NCBI GenBank assembly: GCA_038323265.1
Contig: JBBQGT010000049.1
Coordinates: forward strand, 1 to 22,294
DNA length: 22,294 nucleotides
Origin: PNKC01 sp038323265
GTDB lineage: Bacteria; Chloroflexota; Dehalococcoidia; Tepidiformales; Tepidiformaceae
Direction of reading: 5' to 3'
In this document: piece by piece, positions 15,847 through 22,294 of the stretch
Layout of the letters: each line of letters opens with the position of its first letter
Position numbering within the stretch: the first letter of the stretch is position 1
Program-made: the position numbers and the translations under genes
Notes under the pieces: model-generated
The model's database searches: none
Told to the model about the DNA's origin: nothing
The model's input: only the letters and a program-made list of their open reading frames with translations

Positions 15847-15852
15847 TACGGT
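15847..15852 (+). promoter_or_regulatory. Possible leaderless -10 element of the alpha/beta hydrolase
   Basis: TACGGT (TANNNT) lies 6 nt before ATG 15859. TTCACC (15822-15827) could be a weak -35 at 19 nt. The GGGG between -10 and ATG directly abuts the start and is too close to act as a ribosome site. Confidence 0.4.
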
Positions 15853-15858
15853 TCGGGG

Positions 15859-17013
15859 ATGCGAGTGCTGGTGGTTCTCCTGGCGTTGTTCGGGGCGGTT
15901 GCGGTGGCATTGGCTGGGGTTGGCCTGGGGCTCGCGCACCTGTTCCGCAAGGGCGCCCTGGACTTGCGGGCAGGGCCGGACCCACTCGACGTTGAGGTCT
16001 ACGCCATCGGCGATGGGCAGATCACGTTGAGGCGGACGCGCGCAACACGATCGAGTGACTGGGCGATGCCGGGCACCTTCGGTCTGGAAGGGGAACACGC
16101 CTACCACCGCATCGGCGAGGTGATCGAACTGCGGCCCGGAGAGGTCGTACGTGAGCACATGGGCGGCCTCGGGTTGTTCGTGCCCGGCGATCTGGCGCGT
16201 GTCGATTCGTTCGTTTTTGAGGGCGACCCGCTGGAGGCGCACGGACTTGGATTCGAAACGGTGCAGGTGGCATCGCCGTTGGGTTCGATGCCGGCCTGGT
16301 TCGTGCCTGGGACCGGGAACACGTGGGCAGTGATGGTGCATGGAAAGGGGGCGAACCGGCGAGAGACGCTGCGCCTGCTGCCGACGCTGGTGGAGCGGGG
16401 GCTCCCCTGTCTGGCGATTACCTACCGCAACGACGCCGAAACGGCGAACAGCGCCGACGCGCGCTACGGCTACGGGCGGCATGAGTGGGAGGACCTTGAG
16501 GCGGCCGTTCGGTTTGCGCTGGAGCACGGCGCGGAGTGCGTCGTACTGGTGGGTTACAGCATGGGCGGCGCGATCTGCCTGAGCTTCCTGGCAAAGTCCG
16601 CCCTCGCTCACGCGGTGACTGGCCTAATCTTCGACTCGCCGATGGTTGACCTGCGCGAGACGGTTGCCCACGGGGCGACGAACGCCGGGCTGCCACGACG
16701 CGTGCTTTCGTACAGCAACCGGGTGACGAGCCGGCGCTACCGGCTGAACTGGGACGAGGTGGACTACCTGAAGGGCGTGGCGAACATTCGGCCCCCGATC
16801 CTGCTGCTTCATGGGGACGCCGATGCGGTGGTACCGGTGAGCACCAGCGACCGCCTGGCGGAGGCACTGCCGGGACAGGTGACCTACGTGCGCATCCCCG
16901 GCGCGGGGCACGTTCACGGCTGGAACGTGGACCGTGAACGCTACACCGAAGCTGTGCGGACGTTCCTCGAGCGGGTCCTCAGCGATGAGCGGGCCGTTCG
17001 GAGCCGCGGTTGA
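15859..17013 (+). CDS. Membrane-anchored alpha/beta hydrolase
   Basis: The 384-aa protein has an N-terminal hydrophobic segment (residues 1-28) that fits a signal anchor, an N-terminal domain of about 120 residues without known motifs, and an alpha/beta-hydrolase domain from about 135. The nucleophile elbow is GYSMGG (Ser234), the acid is Asp322 in LLLHGDADAVVP, and the base is His351 in GAGHVHGWN. The oxyanion-side motif is MVHGKGANR (159-167). The pattern matches BAAT/dienelactone-type esterases and peptidases; the substrate is unknown. The gene starts 97 bp after the surface-protein gene on the same strand, and the nitroreductase promoter begins at its stop codon. Confidence 0.88.
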   Translation: MRVLVVLLALFGAVAVALAGVGLGLAHLFRKGALDLRAGPDPLDVEVYAIGDGQITLRRTRATRSSDWAMPGTFGLEGEHAYHRIGEVIELRPGEVVREHMGGLGLFVPGDLARVDSFVFEGDPLEAHGLGFETVQVASPLGSMPAWFVPGTGNTWAVMVHGKGANRRETLRLLPTLVERGLPCLAITYRNDAETANSADARYGYGRHEWEDLEAAVRFALEHGAECVVLVGYSMGGAICLSFLAKSALAHAVTGLIFDSPMVDLRETVAHGATNAGLPRRVLSYSNRVTSRRYRLNWDEVDYLKGVANIRPPILLLHGDADAVVPVSTSDRLAEALPGQVTYVRIPGAGHVHGWNVDRERYTEAVRTFLERVLSDERAVRSRG

Positions 17014-17039
17014 ACGGACTTGGCCCCAGCGAATAAAGT
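17010..17039 (+). promoter_or_regulatory. Promoter of the nitroreductase gene
   Basis: TTGAAC (17010-17015) and TAAAGT (17034-17039) are separated by 18 nt. Transcription from about 17046 would give a short leader carrying the AGGAG site (17058-17062) before ATG 17069. Confidence 0.6.
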
Positions 17040-17068
17040 GCGGAGAGACGGGCGGACAGGAGATTCGA

Positions 17069-17728
17069 ATGACAGCTGAATCGACGCAGAGCGGTACGGA
17101 TGACCTCTGGGAGGCGATGTCCACGGCGCGCGCGATCCGCTACTTCAAGCCGGACCCGGTGCCGGACGAGTTGCTGCAGAAGTGCATCGAAGGGGCGACG
17201 CGCGCGCCGAGTGGGACCAACCTGCAGCCGTGGGGCTTCGTGATTGTGAAGGATGACTCCATGCGAGCGCGCATTGCGGAGAGCGTGCGCCAGCGATTCA
17301 TGACCAGCGAGCAACTGCAGCAGTACCTTGAAGCGGGGCGCACTTCGGATGACCCTTCGAAGCGGATCATGATGAACGGGGTGAGCGCCATCGTGAGCAA
17401 CCTTGACAGCGCACCGGTGTTCATATTTCCGTGCCTGACGAGCACCACGAGCCCTGCGCCGCGCGGCCTATTGGCGGGCAGTTCGATCTACCTGGCCGTG
17501 CAGAACCTGCTGTTGACCGCTCGCGGGCTGGGCCTGGGGACGGTGATGACGACGTTCCAATCGGCGATGGTCGAAGACCTGACGGAGTGGCTGAAGCTGC
17601 CGCCGGATACTGTTCCCGTGGCGTTGATCCCGCTCGGCTACCCGGCGGCGAAGTTTGGGCCGGTAAAGCGCAGGCCGACGGAAGAAGTGACGCACTGGGA
17701 GACGTGGGGCGGCCAGAAAGGCGTCTGA
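17069..17728 (+). CDS. FMN-dependent nitroreductase-family oxidoreductase
   Basis: NAD(P)H-dependent flavoenzyme family reducing nitroaromatics, quinones or enones; the natural substrate is unknown. The 219-aa product has the family elements RAIRYF (21-26; the Arg contacts FMN phosphate), APSGTNLQPWGFVIV (46-60; Ser and Asn contact FMN) and GLGLGTV (153-159). AGGAG lies 6 nt before ATG 17069. An in-frame extension upstream would overlap the hydrolase and lacks family similarity. It converges on the ThDP enzyme gene across 45 bp containing a 13-bp direct repeat. Confidence 0.92.
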   Translation: MTAESTQSGTDDLWEAMSTARAIRYFKPDPVPDELLQKCIEGATRAPSGTNLQPWGFVIVKDDSMRARIAESVRQRFMTSEQLQQYLEAGRTSDDPSKRIMMNGVSAIVSNLDSAPVFIFPCLTSTTSPAPRGLLAGSSIYLAVQNLLLTARGLGLGTVMTTFQSAMVEDLTEWLKLPPDTVPVALIPLGYPAAKFGPVKRRPTEEVTHWETWGGQKGV

Positions 17729-17752
17729 GCGGGTCGATCCTGAGCGGGTCGA
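17725..17752. repeat. Tandem 13-bp direct repeat at the nitroreductase stop
   Basis: CTGAGCGGGTCGA occurs at 17725-17737 and 17740-17752 (period 15). The first copy contains the nitroreductase TGA stop. There is no T tract or stem, so this is not an intrinsic terminator; it looks like a small local duplication. Confidence 0.8.
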
Positions 17753-17773
17753 CTACGCCGTCGTCACCCCTTG

Positions 17774-19417
17774 CTACCCCAAATACATCGAGCCGCGCTG
17801 GCCGCCCTTCGGGTCCGTGATGACGTTGATCACCGCGACGCGGTCGGCGGCGAGCGCTTTTTCGAGCGTTGGGCGAAGCTCCGCCGGGTCTGTGACGCGA
17901 GCGGAAAAGCCGCCGACCATTTCGCCCATGCGCTCGTAGTCCACGGGGAGGAGGGCGGCGATTGGGGGCGAATCGGGAGCAAACATGCGGTCCTGGATGG
18001 AGTGGCCAGCGATCCCGCCGTTGTTCGAAACGACAAAGACGACGTTGGCGCCCACGCGAGCAGCCGTCTCCACCTCCATGGCAGCGGCGCCGAAGGCGTA
18101 ATCGCCGATGACGGCGACTGCGGGCCAGTCCGGCATCGCGAGCTTCGCGCCGAGAGCGTAGGGCACGCCGGTGCCCATGCAGCCGGTAGTGCCAGAGTTG
18201 AGCAGCGAACGCGGGTTGTAGCTGGGGAGGACGGCGCGGGCGACGGCCATCGTGAGTTCGGCGTCAACGCTGACGTTGGCGTTGCGGGGAAGGACGTCAC
18301 GAATTTCGCGCAGCAGGCGGTAGTGGTTGATCGGGGTCGAATCCGAGGTCATCTGCTCGCTGATCGTGGCTTCGTTTTTCAGGGCGTCGGTGCGTAGGGT
18401 GTCGAGCCAGCCGTTGTCTGCGGACGCGAGCCGCCGCCCGCCGAGGGCGGCCACGATGGCCTCCACGCCCGCAGCGCAATCCGCCACCATGCCGAGCTCG
18501 AGGTTGGCGGCGCTGGTCATCTCCTCGGCGACGATGTCGATCTGTGCGAGGCGCGCGCTTGGGGCGAAGCGAGGGGCGCGGCCGAACTGGAAGATCCAAT
18601 TGAAGCGCCCGCCTACCATTAATACTGCGTCGGCGCCCGCGAGGGCGGAGGAGCGCGCGGCGTTCATGCACATTGGGTTGTCATCGGCCACGACGCCGCG
18701 GCCCATCGGCGAGGCGACGTAGGGGATGCCGATGGCCACGAGCTGCGTGAGAGCGGGACCAGCATCGGCCCAGGCCGCCCCTTTGCCGATGAGCACGAGG
18801 GGCCGCTCGGCGGTGGCGAGCATGGAGGCGATCGCCTCGGCCAGGCGCGGGTCCGGATAGGGGAGCGAGACGTCGGGCGAGGTCTCGCGCAGTTGTACGG
18901 CCGCGTCATCGATGCGACGGCGGACGAACTGGCCAGGGAAATCGAGATAGACGCCGCCGGGCCGCCCGGAAACGGCCTTGCCTAAGGCGAGATGGACCAT
19001 CTCGGGGATACGCTCAGTGCTATCGACCTGGGCGGTCCATTTGCAGCCGGGCTTCGCGAAGGCCAGCTGGTCGGCCTCCTGGAAGCCGCCGAGGCCACGG
19101 GTGCGGCCATCGACCGAGCCGCCGAGGACGACGAGAGGCATGCCGGACTCCGTGGCGACGTGGAGACCGGTGATGGCGTTGATCATCCCCGGCCCCGAAC
19201 CCGCCACGACGACGCCCGGCTTCTTCTTGATGTAGCCCCAGGCGGAGGCGGCAAAGCAGGCCGACTCCTCGTGGCGGCAGTTGACGACGCGGATGCCTTC
19301 CGCCTGCATGCCCGCCATCACCTCGATCATCGGGCCAGCGACGACGCCGAAGGCGGTATCGATGCCCGCCTGCTTGAGCTGCCTTGCGGCCAACCGTCCA
19401 CCATTGATTTCAGCCAT
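17774..19417 (-). CDS. Thiamine-diphosphate enzyme, oxalyl-CoA decarboxylase/2-hydroxyacyl-CoA lyase group
   Basis: Cytoplasmic ThDP- and Mg-dependent enzyme of 547 aa. The catalytic Glu is Glu50 in NCRHEESACFAASAWGY, and the ThDP/Mg motif GDYAFG...NN runs from 438 to 466. Segments FGVVAGPMIEV, GSGPGMINAITG, GGFQEADQ, FNWIFQFGRAPRF and LLNSGTTGCMGTGVPYALGAK match oxalyl-CoA decarboxylases and 2-hydroxyacyl-CoA lyases more closely than acetolactate synthases. Which acyl-CoA is cleaved cannot be decided; no CoA-transferase (frc) neighbour is present. ATG 19417 has GGGAGA about 6 nt upstream. It is divergent from the LuxR-fusion gene. Confidence 0.88.
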   Translation of the reverse strand: MAEINGGRLAARQLKQAGIDTAFGVVAGPMIEVMAGMQAEGIRVVNCRHEESACFAASAWGYIKKKPGVVVAGSGPGMINAITGLHVATESGMPLVVLGGSVDGRTRGLGGFQEADQLAFAKPGCKWTAQVDSTERIPEMVHLALGKAVSGRPGGVYLDFPGQFVRRRIDDAAVQLRETSPDVSLPYPDPRLAEAIASMLATAERPLVLIGKGAAWADAGPALTQLVAIGIPYVASPMGRGVVADDNPMCMNAARSSALAGADAVLMVGGRFNWIFQFGRAPRFAPSARLAQIDIVAEEMTSAANLELGMVADCAAGVEAIVAALGGRRLASADNGWLDTLRTDALKNEATISEQMTSDSTPINHYRLLREIRDVLPRNANVSVDAELTMAVARAVLPSYNPRSLLNSGTTGCMGTGVPYALGAKLAMPDWPAVAVIGDYAFGAAAMEVETAARVGANVVFVVSNNGGIAGHSIQDRMFAPDSPPIAALLPVDYERMGEMVGGFSARVTDPAELRPTLEKALAADRVAVINVITDPKGGQRGSMYLG

Positions 19418-19532
19418 TCTGTGTCTCCCGTTGTGGCGAGTTTGTGCTCCGCGAGGGGCGCGGCGCGTCGGTAGTGGCTGCACCCTACAGGGGTGGTTGA
19501 GCTTCGTCATTGCGGGGCGGAGACTGGTGCCT

Positions 19533-21128
19533 GTGGAAACGTCAATTCATGGCTTCGCCGAGCCCGCCTTCGCCGGGGTGCGCGCGGAGTTTGAGCGAAA
19601 CTTCGCGGAACGCGGGGACGCGCGTCGGTCTCGGTCACCGTTGGCAACCGCGTGGGCTGTTGACCTGTGGGGCGGCTGGCTGGATGAGGCCGGCGAGCGG
19701 CCGTGGGAGCGCGATTCGATCGTCAACGTGTGGTCGGTGGGGAAGGCCGTGGCGGCCGTTTGCCTGCGCGCGGCCGAGCCGGTCCTGAAGGACGGGCCAC
19801 CCGGCGATGGCCAACTCAGCCTCTGGAGCGGGCTCGGACTGGTGGCAGTGTGGCAGGTGGACACAGCCAACGGTCTCGAGTTTTCGGGCCGGGCGATGTC
19901 CATCGCCCTTGTCCTGGGTGAGGAGGATCGCTGGGTGACCAACGCGGTCATGCACAGTTATCACCTGAACGCCATGGGGCGCCTGGCGGAAGGGCTGGAA
20001 CTATTGGGACGGGCTTGGGACGTGGCCAACCGCCTGAACAACACCTACCGCGCCTTCGTCGCTGCGTTGTGGCTGGGAGGGCACCTTGAGGAGATAGGGG
20101 ACCCGCTGGAGGGGAGGACCTGGGGCCTGCGAGAGGTCGACCAGCCACGCCAGCGGCAAGCCCCCACGCGGAGGTACAGTCTTCAAGCCCTCATCGCGGG
20201 CTCCCTGGCCGCCGCTGGCGAGATGGACGGCTGCCGGGCGTTGATGGTTGAAGGGGGCATCCGCGCAGGCCCTGACATTGCTTTCTGGGAAGGCGACTGG
20301 GACAGCTCGGAGGCGGCCTGGACGAAGGTACGGGAGACGGCGCCGGCAAGGCTTAACCGGTCAAACCTGGCGCTGGCAGACTATTGGCTCGCCCGCATCG
20401 CCCGTGTCCGCGGAGACGGTGCCTCCGCCGCGGGCTTCCTCCTCGAAGCGCTCACCATCGGCCTCGACGGCCCCAGTCTGATCATTCAGATGCAGGCCAG
20501 CCCTGAGCTAGCGATAGGCTGCGCCGAGAAGGGGCTCCTTGCCGACTCCGAAGTCCACCTCGAACGCTGCCGTGCGATCCTCGCCCGCGGTGAGGACTGG
20601 CGTGGGCTGGGTGGACGCGTCGCCCTCGCCGAGGCGATGGTGGCGGGCGCCAGCGGCAGCCTGGACGAAGCGGAGGCGCACTTCGCGCGCGCACTGGCAG
20701 TCTTCCAACGGTACTCGCTACGCTGGGACGAGGCTGAAGCGCTTCAACTCCGCGCCCGGATGTACGCCCGCGCCGGGCGCCATAACCGTGCCACTGCTGT
20801 GGAGAGCTTCGAAGCCGCGATGGCGATCTACCGCGGATGCGCTGCTGCCCAGCCCTGGATTGAGCACGCGATTGGGACCAAACGGACGTCAATTGGAAGC
20901 CAGCCCGCTTCACCGCCCCGCCGCGATGGTCTGACAGGACGCGAAGTTGAAGTCCTTCGACTGATCAGCATTGGGCGGAGCAGCAAGGAGATTGGCGACG
21001 AACTGGTGCTGAGCGTTCGCACGGTTGAACACCACATCGCGAACATCTACCTGAAGACCTCCACCCATGGCCGTGTCGAGGCGGCGGCGTATGCGCACGC
21101 CCACGGCTTTGCTTCCCCGTCGCGGTAG
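19533..21128 (+). CDS. Chimeric gene: beta-lactamase-type esterase N-terminus fused to TPR-LuxR regulator C-terminus
   Basis: The 531-aa reading frame joins two unrelated families. Residues 1 to about 78 look like the start of an EstB/class C esterase: SIHGFAEPAF, FERNFAERGD, VDLWGGWLDEAG and VNVWSVGK, with SxxK at Ser68-Lys71. YxN and HGG motifs are absent because the fold is cut off. From about residue 80 the sequence changes to a MalT/LuxR-type helical TPR region, then a GerE/LuxR helix-turn-helix (about 467-525: LTGREVEVLRLISIGRSSKE followed by RTVEHHIANIYLKT). The AAA/STAND ATPase that normally precedes the TPRs is missing. GTG 19533 was chosen from the esterase family start, with GGAG 10 nt upstream. 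It may be a rearrangement scar or a still-expressed DNA-binding protein. Confidence 0.75.
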   Translation: METSIHGFAEPAFAGVRAEFERNFAERGDARRSRSPLATAWAVDLWGGWLDEAGERPWERDSIVNVWSVGKAVAAVCLRAAEPVLKDGPPGDGQLSLWSGLGLVAVWQVDTANGLEFSGRAMSIALVLGEEDRWVTNAVMHSYHLNAMGRLAEGLELLGRAWDVANRLNNTYRAFVAALWLGGHLEEIGDPLEGRTWGLREVDQPRQRQAPTRRYSLQALIAGSLAAAGEMDGCRALMVEGGIRAGPDIAFWEGDWDSSEAAWTKVRETAPARLNRSNLALADYWLARIARVRGDGASAAGFLLEALTIGLDGPSLIIQMQASPELAIGCAEKGLLADSEVHLERCRAILARGEDWRGLGGRVALAEAMVAGASGSLDEAEAHFARALAVFQRYSLRWDEAEALQLRARMYARAGRHNRATAVESFEAAMAIYRGCAAAQPWIEHAIGTKRTSIGSQPASPPRRDGLTGREVEVLRLISIGRSSKEIGDELVLSVRTVEHHIANIYLKTSTHGRVEAAAYAHAHGFASPSR

Positions 21129-21206
21129 CACCCTTTTCCCCGAGTCCCAGGTCGTGTTGCGAGAGCAGCCGGCGGCGAAGCGCGTCGGCTGCGGCCGCAA
21201 GCTGAA

Positions 21207-21218
21207 AACTACGTAGTT
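21207..21218. promoter_or_regulatory. Palindromic operator candidate AACTACGTAGTT (site 1)
   Basis: A perfect 12-bp palindrome about 80 bp after the LuxR-chimera stop. The core and right flank TACGTAGTTCC recur at 21273-21283. It is a plausible binding site for a dimeric helix-turn-helix regulator; the binder is not known. Confidence 0.5.
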
Positions 21219-21272
21219 CCTGCCATCCCCCGGGTGAGGGTCGCGGCGGGCCCGCCGCCGGGCTGCGAAAGA

Positions 21273-21283
21273 TACGTAGTTCC
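21273..21283. promoter_or_regulatory. Operator candidate TACGTAGTTCC (site 2)
   Basis: Identical to site 1 over 11 bp, with a degenerate left half (AGATAC instead of AACTAC). The TACGTA cores are exactly 63 bp apart, which places both on the same face of the helix. Site 2 also sits in the loop of the TGCGAAAG/CTTTCGCA hairpin. Confidence 0.45.
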
Positions 21284-21593
21284 CCGGAAGCTTTCGCAAC
21301 TCGCAGGGCGGATGGTTCAAGTCGCCGGCGAATTCGCCGGACGCGGCCGACGAGAGCCAGCGGCGCCCGGCGGGCTCCCCGGCCAGAAACTTGAGGGAGG
21401 GGCACCCGGGCGGCGCGCCGGCGAAGCCGACCACTCCTCGACTTGTTCGGCGCGTGGTCGGCGCGTCAGGCGGCCGAGGAAACCAAACGATGGGAGGTAG
21501 GTGGAAGAGCCAATAGCACGATCACCAGTTGCTGCCACGTCTCCAGTCTTGGCGGCGTCATGTGAACCAACACAGCAGGAAGGAAAACAGGAA

Positions 21594-22070
21594 ATGCAAT
21601 TCAAACTCTCAGCACGCTTCGGAATCATCCTGGCGCTCCTTGCGCTAGTCGCGGGCTTTGCAGCCCTGACTCTCTCACCGGGGTCACAAGTGGCCTCGGC
21701 GGCCTCCCCGCGCAGCGGAAACCTCCATGTGACGAAGGAATGCTCGCAGTACACGCTTCTGGCTGGTGGCTTCTGCACGATCACGTCTTCGAACCTCAAG
21801 GCGATCGATGTCGGCTCCACGGTCGTTTATGCCAAGGCATTCGGTGATCCTGTTCCGGGCGTGCTGGACACTGACGTGGTCCTCCAGGTCGGGCCCGGCA
21901 ACACCGCCTTCGGCCACTGCTATCTCGATCCGGCGCACCAGCCGGGACGGTGCACGTTCAACGGCGGGACCGGGAAGTTCACCCACTTCCACGCGAGCGT
22001 GGCCGTCTCGACTCAGGACGGGGTCAACTTTGGCTGGGACGGGACGTACAGCTTCAGTCCGCGGGATTGA
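21594..22070 (+). CDS. Small secreted protein with two Cys pairs, function unknown
   Basis: The 158-aa precursor has a Sec signal peptide (residues 1-36; cleavage-like VASA/AS) and a mature part of about 120 residues predicted to be mostly beta-strand. Cys50/Cys61 and Cys109/Cys120 are each 11 residues apart and could form disulfides after export. Segments LAGGFCTITSSNLKAI, GPGNTAFGHCYLD and GGTGKFTHFHASVAVS recall small secreted beta-barrel proteins of the allene-oxide-cyclase/dirigent-like kind seen in Actinobacteria and Chloroflexota; this is from memory and tentative. AGGAAGGA (21577-21584) precedes ATG 21594 by 9 nt. A longer frame from GTG 21501 is unlikely because it would bury the signal peptide. 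It is downstream of the twin TACGTA sites. Confidence 0.8.
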   Translation: MQFKLSARFGIILALLALVAGFAALTLSPGSQVASAASPRSGNLHVTKECSQYTLLAGGFCTITSSNLKAIDVGSTVVYAKAFGDPVPGVLDTDVVLQVGPGNTAFGHCYLDPAHQPGRCTFNGGTGKFTHFHASVAVSTQDGVNFGWDGTYSFSPRD

Positions 22071-22086
22071 GCCGCTACATGGGTCT

Positions 22087-22294
22087 TTAACTGATTGGCG
22101 CCGCGCCGGTGCCCAGAGCTGACCGCGTTCCAATGGCCCGCTTCGCCCAGGGCCGCGGGCTCCCGCGGGCAGGTAGGTGAAGAGCTTTGCCGAGCCAGGT
22201 GTAGAGCGGATAGCCCTTCGGGTGGGCGAGTCCGAGGGTATAGGGGATGGTCGCCAGCTCGTTGCCGTCAGGGGTTTGCCCGGGCTCCAGGATG
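22087..22294 (-). pseudogene. DUF2723 (mannosyltransferase-like membrane protein) fragment, truncated
   Basis: Reading leftward from the right edge, the frame gives DGNELATIPYTLGLAHPKGY followed by PLYTWLGK. This is the hallmark of the N-terminal part of DUF2723 proteins, polytopic membrane proteins resembling protein O-mannosyltransferases. After GK an extra A in an A run shifts the frame; without it the sequence continues LFTYLPAG. Beyond that (below about 22170) neither frame resembles the family, and the open frame ends at 22087. Only about 45 family residues are present in the window; the true start lies to the right. Probably a truncated gene remnant. Confidence 0.7.

Larger units (their letters stand above)
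21129..21593. other. 465-bp palindrome-rich intergenic region
   Basis: No convincing gene is seen. The region contains two TACGTAGTTCC sites, a 16-bp GC palindrome (21243-21258), a stem TGCGAAAG/CTTTCGCA (21264-21271 with 21291-21298), a 16-bp palindrome CCGGCGAATTCGCCGG (21325-21340) and a 9-bp perfect stem GCCGACCAC/GTGGTCGGC (21426-21434 with 21454-21462). It separates the LuxR chimera from the secreted-protein gene and may be a long regulated leader or a structured RNA. I could not match it to a known riboswitch. Confidence 0.6.

Noticed and set aside
19481..19495. Inverted repeat CACCC-TACAG-GGGTG between the ThDP gene and the LuxR chimera
   Set aside because: Arms of five bases are too short to separate from chance, although the position in a divergent promoter region is suggestive.
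21361..21510. Resemblance of GGGAGGTAGGTGG and nearby stems to a cyclic-di-GMP riboswitch
   Set aside because: Only the GGTAGGT string is shared; the conserved GACGCAAAGCC-type core and helix arrangement were not found.
21317..21820. Minus-strand open frame across the palindromic region and the secreted-protein gene
   Set aside because: Low-complexity Arg/Pro/Ala composition and no ribosome site; an antisense artefact of GC-rich DNA.

Overview
The window is GC-rich bacterial DNA and is densely coded on both strands. It most resembles a member of the Chloroflexota (Dehalococcoidia/Tepidiforma-like or Thermomicrobia-like). This is inferred from gene content: CIRCE-controlled groESL, a stand-alone type II lumazine synthase behind an FMN riboswitch, a large TPR-LuxR regulator, a Thr-rich surface protein and several apparently leaderless promoters. 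No rRNA, tRNA, CRISPR array or insertion sequence was recognised. Residue numbers were counted by hand from the start codons chosen here.

Layout, left to right. (1) 1-3.9 kb, plus strand: the 3' part of an MprF/DUF2156 aminoacyl-phosphatidylglycerol synthase broken by two 1-nt frameshifts, a membrane fatty acid desaturase, and a lipoprotein with a probable beta-propeller. (2) 3.9-6.1 kb: CIRCE operator, groES, groEL and a strong intrinsic terminator. (3) 6.1-7.3 kb: a minus-strand vapBC toxin-antitoxin pair, divergent from a GNAT acetyltransferase. (4) 7.6-13.6 kb: an M16 zinc peptidase followed by a Nudix-like protein without the catalytic motif (minus); a class C beta-lactamase-like serine hydrolase (plus); and a minus-strand run of MFS transporter, inorganic pyrophosphatase and APH-family kinase. 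(5) 13.7-14.4 kb: promoter, FMN riboswitch and type II lumazine synthase (ribH). (6) 14.6-17.7 kb, plus strand: a surface protein with six Cys-pair modules, a Thr/Ser/Pro stalk and a sortase-like tail, then an alpha/beta hydrolase and a nitroreductase. (7) 17.8-19.4 kb, minus: a ThDP enzyme of the oxalyl-CoA decarboxylase/2-hydroxyacyl-CoA lyase group. (8) 19.5-22.3 kb: a rearranged segment. The 5' end of a beta-lactamase-type esterase gene is fused in frame to the TPR-LuxR part of a regulator. Next come a palindrome-rich 465-bp intergenic region and a small secreted protein with two Cys pairs. A truncated DUF2723 membrane-protein fragment runs off the right edge.

The most unusual material is at the right end and in the surface protein. 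The esterase-LuxR chimera is followed by two TACGTAGTTCC sites exactly 63 bp apart (six helical turns) and then the secreted-protein gene, which suggests a regulator-operator-target unit. The broken genes flanking this unit indicate a recombination scar or an assembly chimera. A second theme is transcription: several transcription units have a TANNNT -10 hexamer only 4-7 nt before the start codon and no ribosome binding site, which suggests leaderless mRNAs.
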